Source of the DNA: Veillonella rogosae JCM 15642
GTDB lineage: Bacteria; Bacillota; Negativicutes; Veillonellales; Veillonellaceae
Reading direction: 5' to 3'
DNA length: 64,000 nucleotides
Assembly: GCF_002959775.1 (NCBI RefSeq)
Contig: NZ_PPCX01000007.1
Span: 5,001 to 69,000, forward strand
Each line of letters opens with the position of its first letter. Position 1 is the first letter of the stretch. Shown here one piece after another: positions 27,008-36,971 of the stretch. The notes beneath the pieces are model-generated. The model worked only from the letters and a program-made list of their open reading frames with translations, searched no databases and was not told where the DNA came from. The translations under genes and the position numbers were made by a program.

Positions 27008-27340
27008 ATGACTCAGGACACTATGGAAGTACAACGTCCAAAAAGGCCGCGCAAACGGGTTCGCCCTAATCGCAAAGCGCAGGATCAGCGTATTATCCTC
27101 ATGTGGATCAAGCGAATTGGCATAGGGATTATGGTGCTGCTATTGTTAGGGCAGGCCTATCGCTTGGTGGCTGTATATCAAGAAAAACAACATATAGAGC
27201 AGCAATTGCAAGAATTAAAACAGCGAAATGAAGAATTAGAGCAGGAAAAGGCTAAGTTACAAGATCCGAAGACCATTGAAGGGGTGGCTCGTGAGGAATT
27301 AGGCTTAGTTAAGCCTGGTGAAGTACCATATGTAAAATAG
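27008..27340 (+). CDS. divIC: Septum formation initiator (DivIC/FtsB family)
   Basis: A 110-aa bitopic protein: a basic cytoplasmic head (RPKRPRKRVRPNRK), one membrane helix (about 33-52) and a coiled coil (about 55-90, EKQHIEQQLQELKQRNEELEQEKAKL). A short C-terminal motif follows (VAREELGLVKPGE). DivIC/FtsB works with FtsL and DivIB/FtsQ in the divisome. The ATG at 27008 is preceded by GGGGGA; a TTG at 26996 is less likely. The gene order divIC, S1 protein, ppx, tilS, hpt, ftsH is a common Firmicute arrangement. Confidence 0.9.
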   Translation: MTQDTMEVQRPKRPRKRVRPNRKAQDQRIILMWIKRIGIGIMVLLLLGQAYRLVAVYQEKQHIEQQLQELKQRNEELEQEKAKLQDPKTIEGVAREELGLVKPGEVPYVK

Positions 27341-27407
27341 GTAAGAATTTAATTTTTGATTCGCTTTATTGTGTAGTTTGAGGTTTCCGCATTAATTAGG
27401 AGGTTGC

Positions 27408-27809
27408 ATGGCAATCGAAGTTGGTAACATTGTAGATGGTACCGTATCTGGTATTACAAAATTCGGCGTATTTGTTGATTTAGGAGAGAAACAAACAGGG
27501 TTAGTTCATATTTCTGAAGTAGCTCATGGGTATGTCGAAGATATTAATACCGTATTAAAGGTTGAGGATCCTGTAAAGGTAAAGGTTTTATCCATTGATG
27601 GCAATAAAATTGGTCTTTCTATTCGTCAAACACAATCTAAAGAAGTGGTAAGTGAAGAAAGACGTCCTCGTCGAGTTCAATCTAAACAAAGTGCAGAGGC
27701 TTTCGAAGCGAAGATGAAATCATTTTTGCGCGATAGCAATGAACGCCTGCACGATTTAAAACGCAATACTGAAGGTAAACGCGGAGGCCGAGGCGGTCGT
27801 CGAGATTAA
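27408..27809 (+). CDS. S1 RNA-binding domain protein
   Basis: A 133-aa protein with one S1 (OB-fold) domain at residues 1-75 (VGNIVDGTVSGITKFGVFVDL...GLVHISEVAHGYVEDI...VKVKVLSIDGNKIGLSIRQ). A basic tail ends GKRGGRGGRRD. It resembles YabR and general stress protein 13, small ribosome- or RNA-associated proteins encoded beside divIC in Firmicutes. AGGAGG lies 7 nt ahead of the start. A weak terminator follows. Confidence 0.9.
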   Translation: MAIEVGNIVDGTVSGITKFGVFVDLGEKQTGLVHISEVAHGYVEDINTVLKVEDPVKVKVLSIDGNKIGLSIRQTQSKEVVSEERRPRRVQSKQSAEAFEAKMKSFLRDSNERLHDLKRNTEGKRGGRGGRRD

Positions 27810-27814
27810 TAGTG

Positions 27815-27842
27815 AGAGATGGCTTTCTGCCATCTCTTTACT
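27815..27842 (+). terminator. Weak intrinsic terminator after the S1 gene
   Basis: An 8-bp stem (AGAGATGG, loop CTTTCTG, CCATCTCT) with only a short T tract. Confidence 0.6.
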
Positions 27843-27905
27843 TATGTATAAAATAGTAAGGGGGCAGTAGTATTAGGTGGATACTACTGTATGCAAGGAG
27901 CGATT

Positions 27906-28802
27906 ATGAAGTTAGCAATTATCGATATTGGATCTAATTCAGTACGCTTATTATTAGCTACTTATGAAAATAAAATTTGGCATTACGAGCCAAAACAGTT
28001 GTGGACCACTCGTCTTGGAGAGCGAAATACAGATGGTACATTACGTGCTGAATCGATGGAAGCATCATATCAAGCTTTCAGGGATATTAAAAAATTAGCC
28101 GACCAATACGGAGCGGAATACTGCTTTGGTTTTGCAACGAGCGCTGTTCGTGAAGCAGCTAATGGCCTTGAATTTATGGAGTATATTAGTGAATATTGTC
28201 CGATGGAATGGCGTATTCTCTCGGGCGATGAAGAGGCTATTTATGGCTTTAATGGCGCTTTAGGGGAACAGTTGAATGATGGCCGTCACTATACAACTAT
28301 CGATATCGGTGGTGGTAGTACAGAGCTAGCATTAGGTAATAAGGACGGCGTTTATTGGAGCCGCTCTTATCCTGTAGGTGCTGTACGGCTTCAATCTATG
28401 TCTGACGAAGGTCCTCAACGTGTGTGGGAAGAAACTCAATTCTTGTGGGATCCGATGATGATTGAAGGAGAATTTGGTGAATTCATTGGTATCGGAGGTA
28501 CGTTAACGACCTTGGCGGCTATCGATTTAAAGTTAGAAGATTATGATGGCACTAAGGTGCAAGGACATAAATTGAGCCGTGAGACTGTGGAAGGCATCAT
28601 TATGAGATTGCGTTACATGAGCCGTGAAGAGCGATTGCAAGTCAAAGGCTTACCTGCCGGTCGTGCCGATATCATCGTAGCCGGTGCGGAGATTTTAACG
28701 TCCTTTATGGACGCTTATGAGGTGCCTCATGTATTTGTGAGTGACCAAGATGGTATGGAGGCGATGGCCCGTGAATGTGAAAGCACTCATTCGAAGAGTT
28801 AA
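27906..28802 (+). CDS. ppx: Ppx/GppA family phosphatase
   Basis: A 298-aa member of the exopolyphosphatase/pppGpp phosphatase family (ASKHA fold). The phosphate-1 motif is IDIGSNSVRLL at the N terminus and the phosphate-2 motif is TIDIGGGSTELALG near residue 133. GIGGTLTTLAAI also fits. The length equals the short single-module form. Cleaves polyphosphate and/or pppGpp; which cannot be told. ATG 27906 has AAGGAG 7-8 nt upstream, preferred over the ATG at 27891. tilS starts inside its 3' end. Confidence 0.88.
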   Translation: MKLAIIDIGSNSVRLLLATYENKIWHYEPKQLWTTRLGERNTDGTLRAESMEASYQAFRDIKKLADQYGAEYCFGFATSAVREAANGLEFMEYISEYCPMEWRILSGDEEAIYGFNGALGEQLNDGRHYTTIDIGGGSTELALGNKDGVYWSRSYPVGAVRLQSMSDEGPQRVWEETQFLWDPMMIEGEFGEFIGIGGTLTTLAAIDLKLEDYDGTKVQGHKLSRETVEGIIMRLRYMSREERLQVKGLPAGRADIIVAGAEILTSFMDAYEVPHVFVSDQDGMEAMARECESTHSKS

Positions 28803-29769
28803 TCACACTTTAAAATTACATAAGCTATTTCCTGAACATAGCCGTATATTGATAGCTTGTTCTGGTGGTCCAGATTCGATGGCTTTATTACATTTATTAC
28901 AAGACATTGCTGCGCATCGCCATACAAAATATAAGCTTGGTATTGCTATCGTAGACCACTCTATTCGCCCTGAAAGTAAAGATGAGGTTCTATGGCTTCA
29001 AAATCAGGTAGATGCATTAGGATTGTCGTTTTATACAACTACCTTTGATGTGCCTACCTTGAGTAAAGACCTAAAGCTATCTGAGGAGACCGTTGGTAGG
29101 CAAGTTCGCTATCAATGGCTAAATGAAATAGCTCATTCTGAGGGGTATGATTATATTGCGGTAGCTCATCATAAGGATGATCAAGCTGAGTCGATTCTAG
29201 CGCATCTTATTAGAGGTACAGGATTAAACGGGCTAACAGGTATGGCTGTAGTCAGCCATGACTATGATATCCCCGTGATTAGACCTTTATTAGATGTTAC
29301 AAAAGAGGAATTATTAGCTTATTTAGCCGATAGAAAGCTCACGTATTGTATTGATTCTACAAATGATGATATTCGATATCAGCGAAATAGAATTCGTCAT
29401 CGCATTATACCAGAGTTAGAATCGATTAACCCTAATGTAGTAGATGCTATCGCTAGATTAGGATGTTCTGTAAGTGAAGATTTAGCAGTAATTTCTAATT
29501 TGACGGTACAAGCTTTTGAGCGATTAGTGACTATTGATAAAAATGAAATGCGTTTATCTCGTAAGGCCTTACGAAAGGAACCAGTTGCTATACAACGTCG
29601 TTTGTGGCAGCGTTTGATGAGTTCTATTGACTCTGATATAACGCTTACTACAGCTCATCAAGAGCAATTACTAGATATTGTTAACACCGGAGAAGGGAAA
29701 ACTTTCACTATAAAAAGTATAAAAGTAACCGCTCAATGTGATACAATAAAGGTATATTGCAAACATTAA
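28771..29769 (+). CDS. tilS: tRNA(Ile)-lysidine synthetase
   Basis: A 332-aa PP-loop ATPase that modifies C34 of the CAU-anticodon tRNA(Ile) to lysidine, so it reads AUA. The PP-loop SGGPDS is near residue 31; HHKDDQAE and the RxxRYxWL element follow, with a C-terminal substrate-binding region. The GTG at 28771 is chosen for the GGAGG at 28757-28761; GTG 28777 is an alternative. It overlaps ppx by 32 bp. The protein is shorter than many TilS (about 400-460 aa), so the C-terminal domain is reduced. Confidence 0.92.
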   Translation: MNVKALIRRVNHTLKLHKLFPEHSRILIACSGGPDSMALLHLLQDIAAHRHTKYKLGIAIVDHSIRPESKDEVLWLQNQVDALGLSFYTTTFDVPTLSKDLKLSEETVGRQVRYQWLNEIAHSEGYDYIAVAHHKDDQAESILAHLIRGTGLNGLTGMAVVSHDYDIPVIRPLLDVTKEELLAYLADRKLTYCIDSTNDDIRYQRNRIRHRIIPELESINPNVVDAIARLGCSVSEDLAVISNLTVQAFERLVTIDKNEMRLSRKALRKEPVAIQRRLWQRLMSSIDSDITLTTAHQEQLLDIVNTGEGKTFTIKSIKVTAQCDTIKVYCKH

Positions 29770-29792
29770 TATGAATCGTGGAGGTCATATAG

Positions 29793-30338
29793 ATGCATCA
29801 AGATGCAAAAGATATTTTATATACAGAAGAACAATTAAAAGCACGTGTAGCGGAACTGGGTAAAGAGATTAGTAAAGATTACCAAAATGAATCCGTTGTG
29901 CTTGTAGGGGTATTAAAGGGTGCTATCGTATTCTTTACAGATTTAGCACGCGCTATTGATGACAGTGTAGATGTAAGTTTTGATTTCATCTCTTGTTCTA
30001 GTTATGGCAGTGGTACAACTAGTACAGGTGTAGTTCGAATTTTAAAAGATTTAGATCGCTCTGTAGAGGGTAAACATGTACTCGTTGTAGAGGATATCGT
30101 TGATACTGGTACAACATTACATTACTTGCTAGAAAATTTACATGCTCGTGGCGCTAAAAGCGTACGTCTTGCAGCGTTATTAAATAAACCTGACCGCCGT
30201 AAAATGGACGTAGAAGTAGACTATGTAGGCTTTATTATTCCTGACTACTTTGTTATCGGTTATGGTTTAGACTACGCGGAAAAATATCGTCACTTGCCTT
30301 ATATCGGTATTTTAAAGGAAGAAATGTATCAAAATTAA
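29793..30338 (+). CDS. hpt: Hypoxanthine phosphoribosyltransferase
   Basis: A 181-aa purine salvage enzyme that makes IMP (and usually GMP) from hypoxanthine or guanine and PRPP. The PRPP-binding motif VLVVEDIVDTGTTL is at about residues 95-108. Start has GGAGG upstream. Between tilS and ftsH, as in many Firmicutes. It complements the guanine uptake and deaminase genes further along the window. Confidence 0.95.
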   Translation: MHQDAKDILYTEEQLKARVAELGKEISKDYQNESVVLVGVLKGAIVFFTDLARAIDDSVDVSFDFISCSSYGSGTTSTGVVRILKDLDRSVEGKHVLVVEDIVDTGTTLHYLLENLHARGAKSVRLAALLNKPDRRKMDVEVDYVGFIIPDYFVIGYGLDYAEKYRHLPYIGILKEEMYQN

Positions 30339-30346
30339 AAATATGA

Positions 30347-30352
30347 TATAAT
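30347..30352 (+). promoter_or_regulatory. Extended -10 promoter of ftsH
   Basis: TGATATAAT, an extended -10, lies just after the hpt stop. A hairpin of CATCTC and GAGATG near 30363-30379 sits in the leader. Confidence 0.5.
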
Positions 30353-30426
30353 ATATGAGTGCATCTCTCAATGAGATGTACTCAATTCGTTTATACAACT
30401 AAATTACTATTGAAAGGGGTAATATT

Positions 30427-32355
30427 TTGGGTCGATTTACTAAAAATATCGTCCTTTATTTACTTATCATTGCCGCTTTCGTTATCGCCATTGACGCTTT
30501 CTCTGGTCAAAGTGCGAATAAATCTGAACTTAGTTATACAGGATTTATTCAACAAGTACAACAGAAAAAGGTTGAGTCCGTAACGATTACCAATGATCAC
30601 GGTATTAAAGGTAAACTAAAAAATGGAACAGAGTTCAATTCTTATGCGCCTAGTGATGAAACATTAATTAAAACATTACAAGATAATGGCGTAGAAATCA
30701 CAGCAGCTCCACCTGAGCAACCAGCTTGGTGGATGAGCCTGTTAGGTTCTGCTATTCCTATTATCATCTTGGTCGTATTGTTCTTCTTTATCATGCAACA
30801 AACACAAGGTGGCGGTGGCCGAGTGATGAACTTCGGTAAAAGCCGTGCTAGATTGATGGGTGAAGGTAACGTAAAGGTTAGCTTTAAAGATGTAGCAGGT
30901 GCTGAAGAAGCAAAACAAGAATTAGAAGAAGTAGTAGAATTCTTGAAGGATCCAGGTAAATTTACAACAATCGGTGCTAAAATTCCGAAAGGTGTATTGC
31001 TCGCAGGACCTCCAGGTACAGGTAAAACATTGCTTGCTAAAGCCGTTGCTGGTGAAGCAGGGGTACCATTCTTTACGATTTCCGGTTCTGATTTCGTAGA
31101 AATGTTCGTAGGTGTTGGTGCATCTCGTGTGCGCGATCTTTTCACACAAGCGAAAAAGAATGCTCCATGTATTATCTTCATCGACGAAATTGATGCGGTT
31201 GGTCGTCAACGTGGCGCAGGTCTTGGTGGTGGTCACGATGAACGTGAACAAACATTGAACCAATTGCTCGTTGAAATGGATGGCTTCGGTGCCAACGAAG
31301 GTATTATTACCATCGCCGCTACAAACCGCCCAGATATTCTTGACCCAGCGCTGTTGCGTCCAGGTCGTTTTGACCGTCAAGTTATCGTAGGTCGTCCAGA
31401 CTTACGCGGTCGTGAAGCAATCTTGAAAGTACATGCTCGTAACAAGCCATTGGCTGACGATGTAGACTTAAAAACAATTGCGAAGAAAACTCCAGGCTTT
31501 ACTGGTGCTGACTTGAACAACTTGTTAAACGAAGCGGCTTTATTGGCGGCTCGCCTTAACAAAAAAGTTATCACTATGGCTGAAGTTGAAGAAGCAAGTG
31601 AAAAGGTTAGCATGGGTCCTGAACGCCGCAGTCATATTGTGAGCGAGAAAGACCGTAAGTTAACAGCGTACCATGAATCTGGTCATGCTATTGTGGCACA
31701 TTTATTGCCTCATGCGGATCCTGTTCATAAGGTAACAATCATTCCTCGTGGCGCAGCAGGTGGTTACACTATGATGCTTCCTACAGAGGAACAAAATTAC
31801 AAAACAAAATCTCAATTATTAGCGGATATTCGCGTAGCTCTTGGCGGTCGAATTGCAGAGGCCTTAATCCTAGATGAAATCAGTACAGGTGCTTCTGGTG
31901 ACCTTCAAAGCGTAACGAATACAGCTCGTGCGATGGTAACGCGTTGGGGTATGAGTGATGAGCTTGGTCCTATCGTATTTGGTGAACAACAAGAACAAGT
32001 ATTCTTGGGTAAAAACCTTGGACACGAGCGCAACTATAGTGAAGAGATTGCAGCAAAAATCGACTCTGAAATTCATCGCATTGTAGAAGAAGCGTACAAA
32101 GATGTAACAAAACTTCTCAGCGAAAATGAAAAATTCTTACATGACATGGCAAATGCTTTGTTAGAAGAAGAAACAATCGATTCTAAAGCTGTAGATAATC
32201 TTTATAAATATGGTACAACGAAAGCCCCTGAAGTTGAGGAGCCTAAAGAAGCTCTAGAAGCGGCAGGTATTGTAGTACCAGAGGTGGTTGAAGCTAAAGA
32301 AAACACTGCTACAGTGGATGCTCCTAGTGAAACACCTTCTAATGAAATCAAATAA
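30427..32355 (+). CDS. ftsH: ATP-dependent zinc metalloprotease FtsH
   Basis: A 642-aa membrane protease of quality control. Two membrane helices (about 5-24 and 106-126) flank an extracytoplasmic domain. The AAA module has Walker A GPPGTGKT (near 195), Walker B IIFIDEID and the second region of homology ending RPGRFDRQ. The zinc site HESGH lies near residue 416. The start is TTG after AAAGGGG, and no better ATG is present. The C-terminal tail is acidic ([12 protein letters not shown]...). Transcript ends at a strong terminator. Confidence 0.97.
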   Translation: MGRFTKNIVLYLLIIAAFVIAIDAFSGQSANKSELSYTGFIQQVQQKKVESVTITNDHGIKGKLKNGTEFNSYAPSDETLIKTLQDNGVEITAAPPEQPAWWMSLLGSAIPIIILVVLFFFIMQQTQGGGGRVMNFGKSRARLMGEGNVKVSFKDVAGAEEAKQELEEVVEFLKDPGKFTTIGAKIPKGVLLAGPPGTGKTLLAKAVAGEAGVPFFTISGSDFVEMFVGVGASRVRDLFTQAKKNAPCIIFIDEIDAVGRQRGAGLGGGHDEREQTLNQLLVEMDGFGANEGIITIAATNRPDILDPALLRPGRFDRQVIVGRPDLRGREAILKVHARNKPLADDVDLKTIAKKTPGFTGADLNNLLNEAALLAARLNKKVITMAEVEEASEKVSMGPERRSHIVSEKDRKLTAYHESGHAIVAHLLPHADPVHKVTIIPRGAAGGYTMMLPTEEQNYKTKSQLLADIRVALGGRIAEALILDEISTGASGDLQSVTNTARAMVTRWGMSDELGPIVFGEQQEQVFLGKNLGHERNYSEEIAAKIDSEIHRIVEEAYKDVTKLLSENEKFLHDMANALLEEETIDSKAVDNLYKYGTTKAPEVEEPKEALEAAGIVVPEVVEAKENTATVDAPSETPSNEIK

Positions 32356-32371
32356 TGAGATATCTAAATAA

Positions 32372-32406
32372 AAGAGCTGGCCTCGTTGAGGACCAGCTCT
32401 TTTTAT
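32372..32406 (+). terminator. Intrinsic terminator after ftsH
   Basis: AAGAGCTGG pairs with CCAGCTCTT around CCTCGTTGAGGA, which itself forms an inner stem, with a T tract after it. Confidence 0.92.
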
Positions 32407-32500
32407 ATATGTTCTTTTGATTATAATTACCTATTACTAGCTATAGTACTTAGTATTCTATCTATATTGTGAAGCTCGTAATGTAGTTGGTGAGGATTAG

Positions 32501-33844
32501 CTATTGGCCATCATTAATATGACGTGTTGCCAAGTACTGTTGAATTCTACGCTCTTTTCGGGCTTTTAAATATTTTTGAGCCAGTACATTTGGAATTGCT
32601 ACACCAATCGCAATACTTACAATAGTAAGGACGCCTGTTACACTGTTTTGGACCATATGAAGTAAGCCGGATTCTGATAGTGCGTTGATATGAAGCATAT
32701 CAAAGAGGAATCTGTAATATAAAATACCAGGCATTAAGGCTATAGCAGATGGGACGATGATAATTGTGCTAGATGTTCTCAGCCAAGTAGAAACTTTTAC
32801 ATAGATTACGCTCATTACAGCGGCGCCTACAAAGGTAGCACCTGGAATGGAGAAGCCAAATTCAACAGTTAATAAATTGCGGATAAATACGCATAATACA
32901 CCACCAATACCAATGGATACTAGTAATCGGACAGGGGCGTTAAATAGTACTGCAAAGGATGCGGCTGCTGTAAAAGCCCCTATAATTTGCTCAATGGTTA
33001 ATACATGAGGCTTAATATCTACAAAGCTAAAGGCCGGCATAGGGCTAAAGTATAATGCCATGGCCATGCCTAAGGTCATGCTACCAACGATAAGGATCGT
33101 TCTAATAGCTCTTGTAATTCCCGATAAAATATGGTTGTTGATGGTATCAATAACGGAGTTTATAAGAGGTACACCAGGTATCATAAATAAGGTACAACAA
33201 ACAAGAACGTAAACTAACGAATCTTGTTCTATATGCGAGTAGAAACCATAGGCAGAAACCATGGCGGCAAAGCCGCCAATTGCAATGCCTACATATTCAT
33301 TGCAACCAAAGCGTACCGATAAGGTACGACCAAAATAACCGATTAGAGAACAAATAACAGTTACAATAAAAGCTATTATATCGCCACTATATAAAAAGGC
33401 AAGGCCTGCTGATCCGAGGGCACAAGCAATACCCTTTATCCAATCAGGATATACTGGAATAGTGCAATCTAATTTTGAAATTAACTGTTCATAAGTTGTA
33501 AGTGAATAATGTCGTTCAAAGGCTCGCCAAGTTAGTTTAGATACTGCATTAATCATGGCCATATTGGGTACATGGACAGGTGTTTTTCTAAATACGGTAA
33601 TAGATCGTTCTTTATGCAGTAAATTGACCATAATCGTAGTATAGGAAATATGTATATTTAAATAATCATGAGGAATACCCATAAATGTGGCGGCTTTAAG
33701 CATTTCTTCAATGATTCGATTTGTATCGGCACCACATTCCATGAGTAGTTTGCCTATGTTTAATAGGATATCTAGCTTTCTATGAATATGAATAAACGGG
33801 TTCTCAAGAACTTCATTTTTTTCTTTTAATGTAAATTGTTTCAT
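32501..33844 (-). CDS. thrE: ThrE-family threonine/serine exporter
   Basis: A 447-aa membrane protein with about ten membrane segments. The N-terminal ThrE (DUF1212) half begins with a soluble part containing CGADTNRIIEEM, typical of the family; the C-terminal half matches the ThrB-type (DUF3815) partner, so both halves are fused as in Corynebacterium ThrE. It probably exports small amino acids driven by the membrane potential. GGGGAG precedes the start on the - strand. It is convergent with ftsH and divergent from birA. Confidence 0.85.
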   Translation of the reverse strand: MKQFTLKEKNEVLENPFIHIHRKLDILLNIGKLLMECGADTNRIIEEMLKAATFMGIPHDYLNIHISYTTIMVNLLHKERSITVFRKTPVHVPNMAMINAVSKLTWRAFERHYSLTTYEQLISKLDCTIPVYPDWIKGIACALGSAGLAFLYSGDIIAFIVTVICSLIGYFGRTLSVRFGCNEYVGIAIGGFAAMVSAYGFYSHIEQDSLVYVLVCCTLFMIPGVPLINSVIDTINNHILSGITRAIRTILIVGSMTLGMAMALYFSPMPAFSFVDIKPHVLTIEQIIGAFTAAASFAVLFNAPVRLLVSIGIGGVLCVFIRNLLTVEFGFSIPGATFVGAAVMSVIYVKVSTWLRTSSTIIIVPSAIALMPGILYYRFLFDMLHINALSESGLLHMVQNSVTGVLTIVSIAIGVAIPNVLAQKYLKARKERRIQQYLATRHINDGQ

Positions 33845-33944
33845 ATATCTCCCCAGATAATGATAGATTATACTATTGTTATCTTTTACATACGGTATAA
33901 CTTAATACTATATGTATTATATCATTAATTACTATAAATAATCC

Positions 33945-33997
33945 TTGCTTTTTATAGGGGACACTTGTACAATCGAATTGTAAACCTAGGTTGACAA
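33945..33997 (+). promoter_or_regulatory. birA promoter with near-perfect 20-bp palindrome at the start site
   Basis: TTGCTT (33945-33950), 17-bp spacer, TACAAT (33968-33973). The predicted start (about 33980) falls in the palindrome TTGTAAACCTAGGTTGACAA (33978-33997), which has one mismatched pair. The half-site TTGTAAACC equals the BirA operator half-site known from biotin genes, but here the halves are only 2 bp apart instead of about 15. Confidence 0.6.
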
Positions 33998-34015
33998 AGA
34001 AAGGGGCTCTAAACT

Positions 34016-34990
34016 ATGCGTGATGAAGTGCTAGAATTCTTGAGACAAAACCAAGGTAGTTTCGTATCGGGACAAGATATGTCCGAAGCATGCCATGTTT
34101 CGCGCACAGCTATTTGGAAACATATCAAGGCGTTACGTCAAAAAGGCTACAAAATAGAATCTTATACCAAGAGGGGGTATCGATTATTGGAGGAACCTGA
34201 TTTGTTAAGTCCATTGGCCATGAAGCAAATCTTAAAGACCGATGTGTTTGGCAAACGATATGTTTATATGGATGTTACAGAGTCTACAAACCTAGAGGCT
34301 CGTCGATTAGCTCAACAAGGTGCTGAAGAAGGTACTGTTGTCGTTACAGAAGAGCAAGCAGCTGGTCGTGGTCGCTTATCTCGTGGCTGGTATTCTCCAT
34401 TTGGTAAAGGTCTATGGTTTAGTCTTATCTTGCGCCCTGATTTTGCGCCTGTAGAAGCACCAAAGTGTACGTTGATGGCCGCAGTGGCATTAACAAAGGC
34501 ATTCCATAAAATGGGGCTCACTGATGCGGGTATTAAGTGGCCTAATGATATTTTAGTGAATGGCCGTAAATTGGTAGGTATCTTAACAGAAATGTCCGGC
34601 TCTATGGAGGAAATCTCTCATATTGTGATGGGCATTGGTGTCAATGTTAAAACAAAACAAGAAGAACTACCAGAAGAATTAAAATTAATTGCTACATCCC
34701 TCGCGATGGAAGGGATCGATATTGAGCGGACGGAAGCATTTAGAATTATATTAGAAGCCTTAGAGCATCAATATTATGATGTGCTTGATAGCGGCTTTGA
34801 GGAAACTCTCAATGAATGGCGTCAATTATCGGTGACTCTCGGTGAAGAAATCGAGGTTCGCGCTCCTGGTAATACCTATGAAGGGGTAGCAACCGATATT
34901 GATGAAGATGGTAATTTATTAGTAAGAATCCCGGATGGGACTGTTAAACGTGTTATGGCAGGGGACGTATCAATTCGTCCGCGTAAATAG
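34016..34990 (+). CDS. birA: Bifunctional biotin-protein ligase and repressor
   Basis: A 324-aa protein with an N-terminal winged helix (residues 1-60, SRTAIWKHIKALRQKGYKIES) and a biotin-protein ligase domain. Ligase signatures are the STNLEARRLAQQG block, the biotin/ATP loop AAGRGRLSRGW near residue 115-125, and KWPNDILVNGRKLVGIL. A C-terminal SH3-like domain follows (about 275-320). It attaches biotin to carboxylase subunits and, with its DNA-binding domain, can repress biotin genes. A palindrome upstream suggests autoregulation. AAAGGGG precedes the start. coaX follows by 9 bp. Confidence 0.93.
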   Translation: MRDEVLEFLRQNQGSFVSGQDMSEACHVSRTAIWKHIKALRQKGYKIESYTKRGYRLLEEPDLLSPLAMKQILKTDVFGKRYVYMDVTESTNLEARRLAQQGAEEGTVVVTEEQAAGRGRLSRGWYSPFGKGLWFSLILRPDFAPVEAPKCTLMAAVALTKAFHKMGLTDAGIKWPNDILVNGRKLVGILTEMSGSMEEISHIVMGIGVNVKTKQEELPEELKLIATSLAMEGIDIERTEAFRIILEALEHQYYDVLDSGFEETLNEWRQLSVTLGEEIEVRAPGNTYEGVATDIDEDGNLLVRIPDGTVKRVMAGDVSIRPRK

Positions 34991-34999
34991 GAGGCATTC

Positions 35000-35767
35000 A
35001 TGTTATTAGTAATTGATGTGGGGAACACCAACATTGTTCTCGGTGTATACGACAAGGCAGAGCTTGTAGGTCACTGGCGTATTTCCACGGATCGGGTTCG
35101 TACCACTGATGAATATGGCATGTTGATGATGAACTTGTTCTTCCACGATCGCAAGGTTGATGTGAAAGATATTAAAGATATTATCATTTCTTCTGTTGTA
35201 CCTCCAATGATGCCTACCTTAGAACGTGTATGTTTACGTTATTTCAATGTGAATCCTCTTATCGTAGGTCCTGGTACTAAAACAGGTATTGCTATTAAGT
35301 ATGATAATCCGCGTGAAGTCGGTGCGGACCGCATCGTAAATGCTGTAGCGGCTCATGAAAAATACAAGGGTGACTTGATTATTATCGACTTTGGTACAGC
35401 AACTACTTATTGTGCAGTACAAGGTAATGGCGATTATATGGGCGGTGTTATTACGCCAGGTGTAACAATTTCTGCGGAGGCTCTATTCCAACGGGCTGCT
35501 AAATTGCCACGTATTGAAGTAAGAGATCCAGGGCAAGTCATTTGCCGGAATACCGTATCTTCTATGCAATCCGGTATGTTCTACGGCTACGTAGGCCAAG
35601 TAGAGGGTCTCGTAACGCGCATGAAAGCAGAAATGGGCGACCACGTAACTGTAGTGGCTACAGGTGGTTTGGCACAGCTTATCAGCAGTGCTACAGACTG
35701 CATTGACCATGTAGAGCCTATGCTTACACTAGAAGGTTTACGCCTTATTTACGAAAGAAATAAATAA
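35000..35767 (+). CDS. coaX: Type III pantothenate kinase
   Basis: A 255-aa ASKHA-fold kinase for the first step of coenzyme A synthesis. The N-terminal phosphate loop [15 protein letters not shown] is diagnostic, and [26 protein letters not shown] and [11 protein letters not shown] follow. Type III enzymes are not inhibited by CoA and usually need a monovalent cation. GGAGG lies 7 nt upstream. Co-transcribed with birA and closed by a terminator. Confidence 0.94.
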   Translation: MLLVIDVGNTNIVLGVYDKAELVGHWRISTDRVRTTDEYGMLMMNLFFHDRKVDVKDIKDIIISSVVPPMMPTLERVCLRYFNVNPLIVGPGTKTGIAIKYDNPREVGADRIVNAVAAHEKYKGDLIIIDFGTATTYCAVQGNGDYMGGVITPGVTISAEALFQRAAKLPRIEVRDPGQVICRNTVSSMQSGMFYGYVGQVEGLVTRMKAEMGDHVTVVATGGLAQLISSATDCIDHVEPMLTLEGLRLIYERNK

Positions 35768-35814
35768 TGCTACTATAATATAGTTACGTATATGTAACGA
35801 AGTAGTGTACATTC

Positions 35815-35843
35815 GGGTACAGCTTATGCTGTACCCTTTTTGT
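35815..35843 (+). terminator. Intrinsic terminator after coaX
   Basis: GGGTACAGC pairs with GCTGTACCC around TTAT, followed by TTTTT. Confidence 0.92.
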
Positions 35844-35861
35844 TAGGGGATATAGAATTAT

Positions 35862-36848
35862 ATGAATCATAAACAGTGGCAAATAGGGTCCGTCAAAATT
35901 GATGGTCAAGCCATATTAGCGCCTATGGCAGGGGTAAGCGATATTGCCTATCGCTTACTTGCTAAAGAGCATGGCGCCGCCATGGTTTGCACCGAAATGG
36001 TTAGCGCCATGGGCATTAAATATAAAAATGAGCGCACTCATGAATTGTTGCGTATTGAAGAGGTAGAACGCCCTGTATCTATGCAAATCTTTGGTTCCAA
36101 TCCAGAAGCAATTGCGTTAGGCGCAAAGGTAGTAGCTGATGCAGGTGCCGATATTGTAGATATTAATATGGGCTGTCCTGTGAAAAAGGTAGTAACCTCT
36201 GGTGATGGTTCTGCTCTTATGAAAAATCCAGATTTAGCAGCTCGTGTAGCAGAGGCTGCGGTTAAGGCCGTCGATGTGCCTGTAACCGTAAAAATGCGAA
36301 TCGGTTGGGATAGTGATTCCATCAATGTTGTGGACTTTGCTAAGCGCATCGAATCTACAGGTGTGGCGGCTATTGCAGTACATGGCCGTACTAAGGAGCA
36401 AATGTACAGTGGGCATGCTGATTGGTCTTATATTAAGGCTGTAAAAGAGGCTGTGTCTATACCTGTTATTGGTAATGGCGATATAGTAGAGCCTGAAGAT
36501 GCAAAGCAAATGCTTGATGAAACGGGTTGTGATGCGGTAATGGTAGGCCGTGGTGCACAGGGGAATCCTTGGATCTTTGGTCGTATTCACCATTATTTGG
36601 CGACTGGTGAAATATTACCGGCGCCTACAGATATTGAGCGTCTCGATATGCTATTAAAACATTTTGATTTGTTATGCCAATATAAGGGTGAAAGTATGGC
36701 CGTTAAGGAAATACGAACTCATGCAGGGTGGTATATGAAGGGACTTCCTGAATCTGCCTATTGGCGCAATCGTGTGAATACAATTCATACTGTAACAAGC
36801 TTTCACGATGAGCTAGACTCATACCGTAAAATACTGGCTGCAATGTAG
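35862..36848 (+). CDS. dusB: tRNA-dihydrouridine synthase (DusB family)
   Basis: A 328-aa flavoenzyme that reduces uridine in tRNA D-loops. TIM-barrel signatures are [14 protein letters not shown] (FMN site), the [11 protein letters not shown] catalytic-cysteine motif near residue 105, [18 protein letters not shown] and IGNGDI. This set places it with DusB. It starts 19 bp after a terminator with AGGGGAT upstream, so the promoter must lie inside or before that terminator. The greA gene follows after another terminator. Confidence 0.93.
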   Translation: MNHKQWQIGSVKIDGQAILAPMAGVSDIAYRLLAKEHGAAMVCTEMVSAMGIKYKNERTHELLRIEEVERPVSMQIFGSNPEAIALGAKVVADAGADIVDINMGCPVKKVVTSGDGSALMKNPDLAARVAEAAVKAVDVPVTVKMRIGWDSDSINVVDFAKRIESTGVAAIAVHGRTKEQMYSGHADWSYIKAVKEAVSIPVIGNGDIVEPEDAKQMLDETGCDAVMVGRGAQGNPWIFGRIHHYLATGEILPAPTDIERLDMLLKHFDLLCQYKGESMAVKEIRTHAGWYMKGLPESAYWRNRVNTIHTVTSFHDELDSYRKILAAM

Positions 36849-36912
36849 TGAGATTGACAAATGAATAGTATTTTTATATAATGGTTGAGATAATTTAGAA
36901 ACAAAAGACAAG

Positions 36913-36937
36913 GTGTCATCTTACTATGGCACTTTTT
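36913..36937 (+). terminator. Intrinsic terminator after dusB
   Basis: GTGTCAT pairs with ATGGCAC (one G-U) followed by TTTTT. Confidence 0.7.
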
Positions 36938-36971
36938 CTTATTATTTATATGTAGAAAGAGTGGGGTACCC

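Noticed and set aside
30642-31181. 179-aa open frame on the - strand inside ftsH
   Set aside because: Antisense shadow of conserved ftsH codons.
35783-35798. GTTAC/GTAAC palindrome after coaX
   Set aside because: Only five pairs in AT-rich DNA beside a much stronger terminator.
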